The notes under the pieces were generated by a model that worked only from the letters and a program-made list of their open reading frames with translations, was not told the DNA's origin and did no database searches. The position numbers were made by a program, and so were the translations under genes. This document shows, piece after piece, positions 1 to 11,960 of a stretch of 64,000 bases of DNA (the stretch's first letter is position 1; each line of letters begins with the position of its first letter). Source of the DNA: Girardinichthys multiradiatus (Eukaryota > Chordata > Actinopteri > Cyprinodontiformes > Goodeidae); contig NC_061801.1 of the NCBI RefSeq assembly GCF_021462225.1, positions 9,358,125 to 9,422,124 of the forward strand. The letters run 5' to 3'.

Positions 1-66
1 TCTTTCCAGGAGGAGCAGACTTTCAACGCCAAGTAGGAGGCAGAGATCAAAAAGTTCTGTAGCATG
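1..66 (+). CDS. possible last coding exon (partial gene, edge of window)
   Basis: The window opens with a pyrimidine-rich TCTTTCCAG that looks like a 3' splice site. Downstream, one frame reads EEQTFNAK then stop, and another (one base carried over) reads RSRLSTPSRRQRSKSSVA then TGA at 67-69. Either could be the C-terminus of a gene entering from the left. I do not recognise the protein, and upstream exons are outside the window. It could equally be chance. Confidence 0.25.
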
Positions 67-69
67 ATT

Positions 70-2640
70 CTCTTACTGTCAGACTTTTATAGTATGCATC
101 ACTTTAAAAATAAGATGAAATATTGTAAGCCTTAAAATAATCTCGTTTAACGGGACACCTTGCTTTCCGCTCTCCGAAGGACACTCTGTCTAAGCATTCC
201 CGCTCATGAGCTCAGGACTGTTTCATCCTCAATCGACCATAAGTCAGAGGCCAAGTTTATTTGGCTTTCCCCTCAACCTCTGTTTTTTGCTGTTTCAAAC
301 CCTCACGATGGTTGGGAAGAAGAGAATAAGACCCTTATGAAACAAAAAGGTTAAAAACAAAAGCAGATAGTTTTGGTTTATTTTGTACCTTCATATGTGA
401 AGTAGATTAAAAAATACATCCCTTGTGTTCACAACTATGGAAAGATGTAGAGCTTAGTGAAAGAAAAAAAAAATTGCATCATCAGGCTGTTTTTTATGAG
501 CAGCCTGTTGTGGACACAAATATTTTTGTCTCATTCCTTTAGTCGTAACAGTATAGTCATAAATATGCTAAATGTCACATATGATGTATTTTATTGTAGC
601 TTGTTTCTTTCTAAAAAGATTATATATTATCTATTGGAGTTCTATAACAAGATTTCCTTACAGAAGACGAAGAGTTAAATAGAATACTATGTTAAAAGCA
701 GGTACCAACCCTCCCCCTAGTCCATATGACTCAATGTGTGTCTTTTCTGAAACTCCTGCATTAGACATCATTTCATACCAGAAAGAGTCTGGTACAACTC
801 TGCTTCACTGTAGTTACTGCAGATGTTTGCAACAACACAGAATACAAGGTATAACGTTTTTAAAGTAATCAGACTTGTGGAGCCCTTTAAAAATCTAATT
901 GATAACAGCGTTGTGTCTGCCTCTATTCTTATTGGTCTATTCTTCTTGATCCTCAGCTGGTTGGGATGATGGCAGAGCAGATACATTTTTACAGTGTGCA
1001 CCATTTTACTCAGAAATTGGAGCCTCTGTATCAAAAATTTGACAACAAAACAAGAATATTCTCTAAATTTTAAATTGCAACTGGAAACTTGAAGACTTCA
1101 AGCCAGACCTATAAAATCCAATATAGTGTTGGCCGCATAATAAGTTGTTGGATTGATTATCATAAAAGCTGCCTAAAAAGTTTATCTTTTCATGTTTTAG
1201 TGTTTTTACATAGGTGGAAAAAGCACCTTATTTGTGCTTTTTTGTTTCTTCCCATTTTTACCCAGGTGTCAAGATTCTGAAGCTGGAATTGACCTTTAAA
1301 GCTAGAGTTGGGACTTGGATGTTCTACACCAACCCCAACCTCAAAATGCAAAATCCAACATGGCTGCCAACTGTATATTAAATGTACAATTAGCAGTGAT
1401 GGGCTATTTATTTACAGTTGTATTTATTTCATTTTACCAATCACCAGTCATAGTAATGTCCAGCCTTTGGTAGTGAAGGCGTTGTTACAGAGTCTGAACG
1501 TGTAAAATGCTGAAAGATATGTCAACTTATATTGCTAATAGGGTTAGTCTAGCCACTCCGCACAATTAGCAGTCCAACTTTTTGGAACACGATTAAAATG
1601 GGTAAGATGGCATTCCCAGATCCAGTTCTGACTTCTGAGATAAATTGCATCGAATATGAAACCAAAACTGTCTGCTTTTTTTACACGCTAAAGTCTATTA
1701 CTGGCATAAACTAGTCCATTAAATTAGAGTTTGGTCAGTAAACTATATTGTAATTTAGGGAAAAGCCTTTCTAGTCCGAGTCACAGAACAGCTTTGTTTG
1801 TCATCTTTCTTTTTTTTCAATATACATTGCAGGAGAGCTGGAGTTTTTATTCGACCCTGTGTGTTAATGTGTGGCCTCTTGGTCACTCAAGGCCTTAATA
1901 TCCCACAAGACACTGACTCTACAGAGAAAACGGAAAGCAGAAAAACAGGGCATGCAGCATTAAAGCAACAACGGAACTCTGTACAGTCCACAGCAACTAT
2001 CCCTTTATATAATCATCTGCTTACAATACCTCGGATCCACCTGCTGGTAGCGTTTTGTACCCTGCTGCTGCGGCTGGGAGTTGACTAGGTGGTGTCCCCA
2101 GGCTTTTTGCTCTTGATGTTTCTACAATACAATACAGGACGGACCTGGTGTTGCTGGCTGAGGACCAGCAGCATGTTAAGCAGGAATTTCACAGCTTTTA
2201 TTGGAACATGAGTCGAAGTATGTACCAAAATGATTCAGCCTGAATGTTGCAAATACTGGGATGGTCCTTTCAGGGTGAATGCTGAGGTTGGGAGAATATA
2301 CCCTGTGGCTCTCCTTCACCAAGATGATCTACTATGGTTTTGCTGCTTCTGTGTTCTAAATTGTAGAATTTCATGCAAAATGTACACTGGAGAAGAAGAC
2401 GCCTCATGTCTGATCACGGAGGTCAGAGTGGACAAAACAGATGATCCCTATTGAATTAAAGGAAGGGTCTGTAGGTTATTAGGTTTTAAAACAACAGTCA
2501 GGTACCTAAATTAAGAGTAAATGTCCAGATATCCAGAACAGATGTGCTTCCACTTTAAGTGATGGAGGAGATACCTCAGTAGTGAGTCAAAATTTTTAAA
2601 TGGCGTGAAGTGGAGATGAGAATCTGTCTGTCAACGACTG
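70..2640. other. non-coding stretch, nothing recognised
   Basis: AT-rich sequence with only short, unconvincing open frames (the longest, 1798-2088 on the plus strand, encodes about 96 residues with no recognisable domain). It could be 3' untranslated sequence of a gene ending at the left edge, but no clear signal separates UTR from intergenic DNA. Confidence 0.4.
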
Positions 2641-2787
2641 GATTTTTTTAGTTTAGCAAAGAAAAACTAGTCTACTTGTAGCTTACACTTTTCTCTTTAT
2701 ATTGGCATATTTGTTTAGGCTTCAAACATTCTTTTCAATAAATTAGAAATTTATTTCTATATATCTGTAAAATTACTTTTTCTTACC
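2641..2787 (+). repeat. 147-bp direct repeat, left copy
   Basis: Aligns without gaps to 5734-5880 with about 6 mismatches by eye. Both copies begin GATTTTTTTAG and end TTTTTCTTACC. The two copies flank the SINE relic and the pogo transposase pseudogene. The family is not recognised. Confidence 0.85.
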
Positions 2788-3535
2788 ATTTTACGAAGTA
2801 CTGTTTTTGATCCTTACTAAATCTATAAATAATTTAATACACGGCTTCTGAGCTAAAACTAAATAACCTTATGCTCAATGGGTGATGGAGCTGAGATTTA
2901 TATAAACAGGCATTTTAAACATCAGTTGCATGTCACACACTTTCAAACCTGCACAAAAGAAATTCTCAGCAGCAAAGGTTTTTAGTTTATGGAGACAAAC
3001 CACATCATAATTACATTTGTACTGACAGAACAGTCAGATGTCTTTTTCAGACTGTTTTAGATCTAGTAAACCTTCAGTGGGCTGTCATTCAAACAGTGGG
3101 CACCAAGCCATGTTTATTAATTGGATGGAGAGAGCCACTCTTGATTAGCAGTTTTTGCCAGTGAGATGAAATGAGCTTAATAAATGACAAGTTATTGGCT
3201 TGAGAAAAAAATGCAAAATTCATAAATAAAATTGATCAAATTCATTACCATATAATAATGCTATTTATGTTAGGTGAGCCCATGTATTTTTAGAATTATC
3301 CAATCATTTAATAATTCAATCTGCCAGATCTAGTCTTTGTTTTTTAACAGCTTGTTTCAATGTTTTTAATATTTTAATCAATTTAACGTATCACCTTGTG
3401 TTTCACCAATGTGGAGTGGTACTGGTGTGGTATCCTACAGAAACAGGCCATGTGGGAGGAGCATGCTGGTAGCTACCTGATAGCTAGCTAGCCTAAATAG
3501 AGGTCATGCTGTAAAAGTAGGTTAAAGAATGACTT
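2788..3535. other. non-coding stretch, nothing recognised
   Basis: AT-rich DNA between the left 147-bp repeat and the SINE relic. It has no open frame with a recognisable domain, and a short CTAGCTAGC-rich patch near 3480. Confidence 0.4.
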
Positions 3536-3539
3536 TTAG

Positions 3540-3692
3540 AACCCAAACGCTCGGACAGGCGAATAAACCGCAACTTGGGGTTAACTGTCTAGTCAAGGGG
3601 CAAATAAACATGTGATAGGAGTAAGCTGGAATCAAACCTACAACTTTCAGATTGCAAGACAGCTACTCTTCCCACTGACACATGGTAGCCTA
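3540..3692 (-). repeat. tRNA-headed SINE relic
   Basis: Read on the minus strand from 3692, the sequence begins like a tRNA gene. It has an A-box-like TGTGTCAGTGG, then about 35 bases later a B-box-like GGTTTGATTCC. The body continues with a segment close to the common fish SINE phrase ACTTAACCCCAAGTTGC (here CAGTTAACCCCAAGTTGC). These are the two RNA polymerase III promoter boxes of a tRNA-derived SINE. It is diverged and its 3' end is not clear, so it is taken as an inactive copy. A functional tRNA is unlikely because the acceptor and anticodon arms do not fold cleanly. Confidence 0.65.
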
Positions 3693-4404
3693 GCGTCATA
3701 TCTGGGAAGACGTCAGTGGAGGCATCGTATGATAGTATAGACTGGTGGTGAGATTCTCTTCAGGTGATAAGTTAGAGTGAAAATACTAGTATCTTAGTAA
3801 GGGAGACTGGTGATGGTTGTCACATTTTTACAATTGTCCAAATTCCTAAAAAAAATGTTAGTCTAAAAAATTTTTATATCAGGAAAAAGCTTAAAATCTC
3901 AGTTAATAAAACAATTTACCGATTATTTTGTATCTTATTCTGTTCAAAGGTTATTGATCACTCAATCAAAAAAAGTTCACCTGTTAAAACCAATGCCGAC
4001 ACTGTATTGGTTCTCACACCCTATGGAGTTGGTTGTCCCAATGTTATGTTAATGGGGGAGCGGGGGAGCAGTCAATCTTTGGCTTAACATTTCAGTAATT
4101 TAAATAAGCTAAAAAAAAACACATGAAAAACTCTACAAAACATCAATTTCACTTAAAGTCAAACTTGGCAAAAATGACAAAAGATCCCATAGTTTGTCAG
4201 GTTCAAAGCTTCTAACATCAATTCAAAATAGTTAACCACTAAATAAAATGGAAATTCATTTTCAGTGTATTTGTGTTTTTAACAAAGCAGGTAACTACAA
4301 AATCATCCCCTTGTATAAAACACACAAATGAATCAGGAATTTCACTGCTAGCACAGAAAACTCAAATTCAGTTGTAACATGCAACATTACTTTGTACAAC
4401 TACA

Positions 4405-5645
4405 TTTTTCAGTCACTATCATTGGCAGACTCACAGTTGTAAGGCTCTACACACAAAACGCAGAAACGTTCCTCATCATTCGATGATTCTGAGTGACATC
4501 ACTTCCTTTTGTTGGTTTGCTTCTTTTTTTTCCTTATCTTTTCGAAGCAAGGGTTTTTTTCATCCCGTGTTGAGATAGTTCTGTTTCTCTTTCAATTCTC
4601 TGTTTGACAGGAGAATCTGGGAATGGCACTGGAGATTTTCTTTCTGCTTTGGGTCTTCTCCTGAGGACCAGCTTTTGTGAATGGACACAACTCCACTAAA
4701 TTAGGCTTAAACCTTGTGTCTCCAGAACTTGTGGGTGATTCCAAAGGGAGAGAAACTGGAGAGGCGTTACCGTGCAACTGTGGGATTTCTGGTGCACTGT
4801 GCTGTGTGCCATGAGAAAGCACTTCATTTTTAGTTGGTGGAGAATGCTGTTCTGGTACCAGAGTTGGATCAAGATTGGGCCGGTCTGTCACAGTTGCCAG
4901 GACAAATGTAATCTCAGGAAACGCTTCTCTATTAAACAGAAAGAAACCACTTGTCTGGAAACCATCCTGAATGTTCTCCATGCTTGCTACTAGAGGGAAA
5001 GCTGTGGCAATAATTTTTGGTATGACATAAATGCTCATGGGTTTTCCAGGATTACGCAACATCCATGCAGCTTACACAGTGATGACATGCCTCTTCAGTG
5101 GAGCAAAAACTGATAGTTGAAGGGGCTGGAGACGGTGGGGGCAGTGAGGGGGTAATATGAGCTAAACAATACCAATTTATTTGATGTAGCTAAGCCCATC
5201 AATTGCCAAGTGTGATCGATGATTGTCAAGAAGAAGAAGAAGACAGGTTGTGTTTTTGGTGCACCTGCTCTGTGTTTGGAATTCTACAAAATGTTCTTCC
5301 TTCATCCATCCACTGGGATTTGCTACTCCTGTGCTTCCACCTTGCAGAAAATAGGGTTTAAGGTTGACTCTGGGGAAAACAAAAAATGGGAGTATGCTTT
5401 TGACTAGTGTTCACCTCTCCCCAGAAGTCAAAGATCCAACTTGTAGCTTCAGGGGTCCTAACTGAAATGACCTGATTTCTTTCCATGAATCCACTAAGCC
5501 AATCTGCCCCTGCCATCTTCTCTTCCCAGTTTTTACAAATGGGTATTTGAGAGTGAATGGCAAAGGTGAAAGCCAGCTTCCGGACATCCATTAGGAAAAG
5601 TCCGAAGTATATGTCTGATGCCATGAGGCAGTAATCCACCAACTC
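4405..5645 (-). pseudogene. pogo/Tigger-like DNA transposase pseudogene
   Basis: Pieces of a pogo-family transposase lie in order on the minus strand. First is the CENP-B-type helix-turn-helix (5642-5440), with AGADWLSGFMERN and RTPEATS. Next is a DDE-core part (about 5360-5200) with the NPSGWM region and the DNHRSHLAID motif carrying a catalytic Asp. Then PPHCPHRLQPL (about 5130) and a C-terminal segment NPGKPMSIY with NIQDGFQTSGFFLFN (5062-4900). A cysteine-containing tail, ERFCVLC, lies near 4460. Several in-frame stops (near 5170 and 5085) and a frame change near 5400 break it. The start of the catalytic core appears deleted between the HTH and NPSGWM parts. The host use of a domesticated pogo gene is unlikely given these breaks. 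Confidence 0.8.
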
Positions 5646-5733
5646 CTTGCGGACTTCCTGCCCATTTTATCTATCAAATAGAAAGGTAAATTAAAAAAAT
5701 GTTACTCTAGAATAGCATAGCTTGTCTCCAGTC

Positions 5734-5880
5734 GATTTTTTTAGCTTAGCAAAGAAAAACTAGTCTACTTGTAGCTTACGCTTTTCTCTTTATATTGGCA
5801 TATTTGTTTAGGCTTCAAACATTCTTTTAAATAAATTAGAAATGTTTTTCTATACATCTGTAAAATTACTTTTTCTTACC
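5734..5880 (+). repeat. 147-bp direct repeat, right copy
   Basis: Second copy of the segment at 2641-2787, same orientation, offset exactly 3093 bp, about 96% identical by eye with no gaps. It lies just upstream (in minus-strand terms) of the pogo HTH exon-like region. Confidence 0.85.
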
Positions 5881-6017
5881 AAAAAATCAATATCTTTCCC
5901 ATCAAATATTTTGACTAGTGACCTAGTTTTTAAACGTTTCAGTCCAAAAATTATTTTACAGTGCCCTCTGCGGGCTCATATATGAGTGTGACAAACAACA
6001 CTGATCTTCCCTATTTA

Positions 6018-6262
6018 CTAGTGATGTGACGTTCACGAACGAATCGATTCTTTTAACGGCTCCTTATCTTGAACGATAGGACTCGAGTCTTAGTGAGAGG
6101 CGTTCTTTGTTTTTTACTACTTTGCTTGCTTATAATGCTATGTCTATCTTTTAAATCCTGGAAAATGTTTAGGATCCTTCTTTCAGAAAAGTGAAGGACA
6201 ATGCAGAGGAACAGGTGGGGGAGGGGTGTAGTTACTTTTGCTCCATACAGCCCAAGAAACAT
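6018..6262. mobile_element. hAT-type element end (relic)
   Basis: CTAGTGATGTGACGTTCACG followed by AACGAATCGATTCTTTTAACGG resembles the terminal inverted repeat of hAT elements common in fish. A matching opposite end was not found, so this is a solo end or a degenerate copy. Its boundary on the right is approximate. Confidence 0.45.
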
Positions 6263-8297
6263 CTGAGTACTTTCTTTCTCATATCACAGCAATAAAGACA
6301 GTAAATCTGTTGATTTCCTCATACAATACTGCCTGTTTCTGTAACTCAAATGAAAAATTTCCAACACATACTGACAGCAAAACCTTTAAAATATTCCCCT
6401 TACACTAAATGCATTTCACCATCACTTAAACTGGACCTGCATTCAATAGACAAATGTTTAAAATTGAGCACCTGACTGTAATTCTGTTAATTTCAATTCA
6501 GCCTCATAAGTAATGTGGAATGAATTGGATTAACTAGTCTGGATAATTACAGAGCCCTTCCTTCAAGCCTGTGACCAGAGGAGGGATGTGTGGGAGCAGC
6601 TGCAGAAACTGTGGATGTAGAAGTGTATCTGTTTCCACCCTGTGTGATCAGCATTGTCTTCAACCAACCACAAAAGCCAAAATCATTTTCTAAAGCTGTA
6701 GTGAATCAACTATTTAACCTCATTGTTTATTTTTGCACTAGGTTACAGGAGAGTATATAATATGTATTGTTTATGTCACTGTATTTTTAACTCCTCTGTA
6801 GTGAAAACCCTCTTTGATTTATGCCAGGGTATATACTGTGTATGTTTTGCATAGAAATTAAAGCAATGTCAGTATAATGAATGTGCCAAACTGGCTGGAG
6901 ACGAAGACAGGAGTATTTAGACTAAGAAATTCAAAGTATGACTGAGACAGCATCGTCTGGTATTAATATATTCCTGTCATGAAGCTTTTCTAGTCTTCAG
7001 GACCACATTTCCCGTAAGGTTTTTAAAGTAAAGTTCCAGTTCCAGGGGTCTAAATACCCTCATGACTGTATGACAATATACTGTTAATTTAGGGATTTTA
7101 ATAATTTAACTGAACCATTCCAGGGTTGAATGATCAGACTAAATACAATAGTTGAAATCAATTTTAAAATCAGTTTTTGAGTCCTGAATAAAGCTGCAGA
7201 ATATCAGGAGATCATACAGTTTATTGCAATATTGCAATGATGTTGTCATACACGATAAATCTTCTTATTTGTTAGAACTATTCTCCCACCAGTCTGTGTG
7301 AGCATCCACTGCTCACACAGACTGGTGGAAGAGAACCGTTAGCACCACTTATTAAACAAACTTGGGTTAAGGTTCATATATATTTGAAGATAAATGTATA
7401 ATTTACACTTTTTGTGGGTTAATAATTAGTAAAAACTCAATGAATTCAAAGTTGTGCACCTGATTCTAGATTTCTAAAAATCAATAAAGTTAAGTAATCA
7501 TTCCATCCTGGAAAAAGAAAGTTTCATAAAAAACCTAACGTTGAACCGACTTTCATGCCTAAGATGGTTGTGTAAACCTCTGAGTATAACTGTAAGTGTA
7601 ACTTCAACTCTGTGTTATAATTTGACCCATTTTCATTCCTTTGGTTGTTTGCATATTGTCAGTTTAGTGAACTAAAGGTGTGTTGTTCTGCTAGTTACTG
7701 ATCCCATGATGCTGGGAGTCGTTATAAACTACCCATCTATCCACATGTGTAAACAGCTTGGTTAAATATGTGCCCACTGAACAACAACACTTACTTCTAA
7801 TTTTAACTTCTATATTTTCTTTCCAGGCGGGATATGGATATGCACTGTTTGGATTGACCTGGCAATTCAGCCACAGGTCAAGTGTAATGAGCACATGTAA
7901 AACAATCAACACAAAATGGCTAAAATATTATTGCTGTTGGTGTCTTTTTTTTTTGGCAAGCTAGACAAATATGTGAGGATTACTGAAATAGATCAAGAGC
8001 AGGTGGTCTTTAATATTTTTTTTAAATGTACATAATTGAAAAAAATGGCTATAACGCAAATTTGTTGATGTGTGATGTTCAAAATTTAACAATCATTGAC
8101 ACTGAATGGATTCTTAATTCATATAATTCTCAGGCAAATATGTAGGAAAGGATAATCTGATTAAAGGTAAATCCCTGTGCAAATAATCAGTATGAACCAA
8201 GATAGGCACAGTAATTTTAGACCTGTTTCATTGACAAGTAAGACAACTATTTTACATTTGTTAATAAATCAAACAACATGAGCTTCCTAGTGGAAGA
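6263..8297. other. non-coding stretch with one perfect hairpin
   Basis: AT-rich, no recognisable genes. It holds the perfect palindrome at 7286-7328 listed separately and a splice-bounded 50-base open segment at 7827-7876 (plus strand) that I could not assign. Confidence 0.4.
7286..7328. repeat. perfect 19-bp inverted repeat with 5-nt loop
   Basis: The 19 bases at 7286-7304 (beginning CCACCAGTC) are exactly the reverse complement of 7310-7328, separated by TCCAC. The purine/pyrimidine context TTCTC and AAGAGAA extends partial pairing outside. It is too short for a typical microRNA precursor and no host gene surrounds it. Confidence 0.9.
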
Positions 8298-8875
8298 TTA
8301 GGCATGTGCCGGTCACCGACATTACAGTGTAACAAGGTTTTAATCAGTTAGTTTCAAAACCACAACATTTTTTTCCCTCACACTGTTTCTGCCACTTAAA
8401 GCCTTTTTTAAGTTGATGCCAGAGAAAGATAGAGTGAGCAGATTTTTCTTAGCTGTATAGAGCCCCTCCCCACCCGTTGCTAAATGCTGCCAGGTCAGCT
8501 AGTCAGAATAGTAATCTATTCATCTGTTTTGAAATATTAATGGTCGCAAAAACATGGACAGTCATTGTGCGGAAACCAATGGAGACCCACCCATCAGTCC
8601 TTTTAAGGGTAACACTGTTTTTCATAGTATAATTAGCAATCTATGAACTGGATGTTGGTGCAGCAAGCCGACTTCAGGCTACATTAGCAGATAGCCCAGC
8701 CATTGCAGCTAATATCTGTTTGTTATAGCTGAGCTACTCTATTTCAGATAATAAATCAATTAAATTAATCAGATCATGGTAGATTTTGGTTTGAGATTTT
8801 TGTGTCAATGTTGTGCTGCCATGTATTTTTACTGAAGGCTGTCATACTGTTAGAATCAAACCGGTCCATGCCTAA
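8298..8875. mobile_element. non-autonomous hAT-like element (MITE)
   Basis: The left end TTAGGCATGTGCCGGT is mirrored at the right by ACCGGTCCATGCCTAA, giving about 16-bp imperfect terminal inverted repeats around 578 bp. The GGCATGTGCCGGT type of end is seen in hAT elements of vertebrates. No transposase frame lies inside, so it would need a partner for mobility. The target-site duplication was not resolved. Confidence 0.5.
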
Positions 8876-11145
8876 TTTGGATTCATTCAAGAACCTGACT
8901 CACATTCACTCAGTAAGTTCTGAGGTCCATGTTTACCTCTATTTCATTCATCCTGATTGAAACTGCACTTTTGCAATCCTTCTTTGTTCTGCCATGCATT
9001 ACAGGTTTTTGGACACAAATTGTTCCCTTTCGACCGTTTGGCTGCTGAGTTAAATGTCCATCCACCTATCTGGATTCACAGTGTACAGGAGCCATGAAGG
9101 TGTCTGTGTAAATACTGTAAAGATGTAGAACCTTACTGGTTGAGAGTTATTTATTTTAGTTAAGAATCATGATGTTCCTCTGGAAATTTCAGATAAATTG
9201 TATTTAAACTATGTGGCATTTTTTTTTTGTCCCTTTGGCTCTCATTTAAGAAAAGGAGCATGGAAGGTTTTTGATTTACTTGTGCTATATTGTTGCTCCC
9301 AGCAGAGGCACAGTTTACCACAACACAAGCTACTGGCAGTTATAAACCACCTGCAGACAGCTCTTTGTATTCAAACTACAGTTGACCGAAGCTGTATCTC
9401 AAGCATTTTATAGGATTTCATGTACCGGTAACAGTTTTTCAACCTGGAGTATTTTACAAAACCTTTGACAGAGACGGCTTTTATCAGTCACAAGTACGTG
9501 CATGTAAACTTAAACCCCATAAGAAGGAACTGTTTAACAATCTGTTGCATGTCCTCTATCAAACTGGAACTACTTAACAATAATACAACAGTTATGTTGT
9601 TCAACATTTCTCCGTTCCTCAATAAACTATAGATATGGAAAAAAGAATTTGTACATCATTTTTGAGATTACTGCAGTTATGCCGCTTTTGGATGAAATTA
9701 AGACATTTGCACCTTTTTTAAGATATTTTGTGCTTTCACTCAGATCTGTTGATTGTGAAAGGGTTACAATTTGCATTATTTAGCGGTTAATGGAGCAGTT
9801 TTGGAGTTTGTAAGAAATGTTACACTTCTCACATTGTTCAAAATAACAGAAGAGACGTACCAACAGATGGTTTAGTTTCACGCTGCATACAGACCACATA
9901 GAACACATAGAAAAGCTCCAGAGATTTACAATGACAGGAAGAAGGTTATGATTAAGTCTAACCACTACTCCTCTATGCAGCTCCTATGATTTACTTATTA
10001 ATAAGACAGAAAAATGTGTTTATGTGTGTTTATTGTAGTTTAGAACCACTCTTGGTTTTTAACAGCTCACCTCCCAGGGCGCCATTCCATCGGAGGGCAG
10101 CATGAGCACTTGAGAGGAAAAGAAAGTAAAAAGTAATTTGTTAATTGAGCCACAAACAATTCTTCTATAGTTTGTCTTGACATGTTCGTTGAATGAGGCG
10201 GGGTCCTTTGCTGCGCATAGTGTAAGAAAATACAGCTGTACCCTGCGGGTAAGAAACTATGCTGAAGTTAGTATCTGACTCATAGCTCCTGAGTTGGAAC
10301 TAAAATAATTTTTAATTAATCTTAAATTGTTGATCCTTTCCAGGTCAGAGTTCGAAAATATTTTGCTCATGACTGAAATTGAGAAATCCTTGCTGCAAAG
10401 TTATTCTGCACTGATTAGATTGTTTCGAATAGTTTGGGTTGTGAAAACATAGTTTCCCTCTCTTCTCTGTCTCCATATGTATGTGCATTAACACACAAAC
10501 TATGCAAAGGTAAATATTGTTTCCCCTGAAAAGGACATTTTACAAAAACAAATATATCAGATAAGACAAAGGTCTTAAAATTCTTAAATAACAATAATAA
10601 TAAAAAAAAAAAACATTTTGGTGAGATACATTGCTTGTATATTGCTATTATATTCTGATATGCATGTTTACATCTAAGCACTTTCAAATCAACAAGTTCT
10701 TCAGAAATGTAGCTAATATATCTCCAATGACTCTTTCTGGTAGGATGATGTTTAGACCCATTCAGGTTTAGACTGCAGTATCAGGGTAAAAATCTAACCA
10801 GTAGAAATGGTCTTTGCAGGGTCTTGGTGATGTCTTCTTACATGTGATAGTAACTGAGAGTTCCCCAACTGTTCTGATGATCTAAATAACTTCTGTAGGG
10901 ACGTCGTGTCATGGTGGCAGCATGTCTTGGTCCTGAGTGGGGCTTTGGGGAGCGTGGATTCAGCGTCTCTATTCCATGGCGCTGGGGCACCCCTCATATC
11001 TTGATGATAAAAGAATCTGAACAGGATTGGACACACAAAGGCTGTGGCATCGTTACATGTGAGTTGTTCTAATGGATGTGGCCTCCTCAAACTGCTTTGA
11101 CTTTAACTATAAGGATCTAACCATAAAGCTGCTTACAGGTTCTCC
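8876..11145. other. non-coding stretch
   Basis: No recognisable gene. A small splice-bounded segment at 10071-10108 is discussed in the findings. Open frames here are short and lack domain features. Confidence 0.4.
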
Positions 11146-11149
11146 ATGG

Positions 11150-11960
11150 CTTTACCCATTAGAACTTTGTGTTATAGACCAACACAAAGTAGCATATAGT
11201 GGTGAAGTGGAAGGAAAATGATACATGGTTTGCAAATGATTTTACAAATACAAATCTAAAAAGCCCCAGTCTCAACTGGGATGTTGTGTTCAGGGTGTTG
11301 TGCAGCAATGGCTTTCCTCCATGCATAGTATTTTCTATGTAAGCCAAATAAACCAATTTTGGTCTCATCTAAGACATGTTTGCTGTATTCTCTTACATAC
11401 AGTAACTTGTGGCACCTACAAATTGGACTTCTTATGGCTATATCAAAGGCTTTTTTATATGCCACTCTTCCTCAAGGCCAGATTGGTGGTGCACAACTAA
11501 TAGTTTCTTGTCAACACTTTTTTCAACTGCAGCTGCTTCAGAGGTACCATGAGCTTCTTGGCTGATTCTGTGATTAATGGTTTCCTTGCCAAGCCTGCCA
11601 GGCTTTGTGGTCGTCCATGTTTTTATAGCTTAGTTAGCTGTTGTGCCATATTCTTTGCATTTTAGGATACTGGGTTAAATGTCTCTGAAATTTTTAAAGC
11701 TTGGGATATTACTTTCTAACATTTCCAGAACTGTCTCCTTGAGCGGTTTGTTCAATAGTGATCTCTAACAAACCTCTGAATCCTTCACAGGACAGCTGGA
11801 TTTCTAATCAAATTACACACAGGTGGACTCTTTACTAATTATGTAACTTCTAAACTGAATCCAAAGGCAGGACACACTTTTCAGTTTTACTTATTTTTGA
11901 TTGAAAACTGTGATTCATGTTGCTTCTACTTCACAATTCCGCAATAGTTTGTGTGAGGCT
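11150..11960 (-). mobile_element. Tc1/mariner relic (degenerate)
   Basis: Contains the phrase TAGACCAACACAAAGTAGCA seen again at 24870 and, in variant form, at 42725, which belongs to the terminal region of one Tc1-like family. Reverse-strand fragments such as DETKIGLFG and the region around LVVHHQSGLEEEW resemble a Tc1 transposase, but stops and frame changes are frequent. Ends are approximate. Confidence 0.6.

Noticed and set aside
4772..4993. Plus-strand frame of 73 residues with Trp/Cys-rich sequence
   Set aside because: Antisense to the pogo transposase C-terminus.
7827..7876. Plus-strand 50-base open segment between TTTCTTTCCAG and GTCAAG (AGYGYALFGLTWQFSH-like)
   Set aside because: Donor is weak, no neighbouring exons, and no recognised protein; chance splice-like signals are common in AT-rich DNA.
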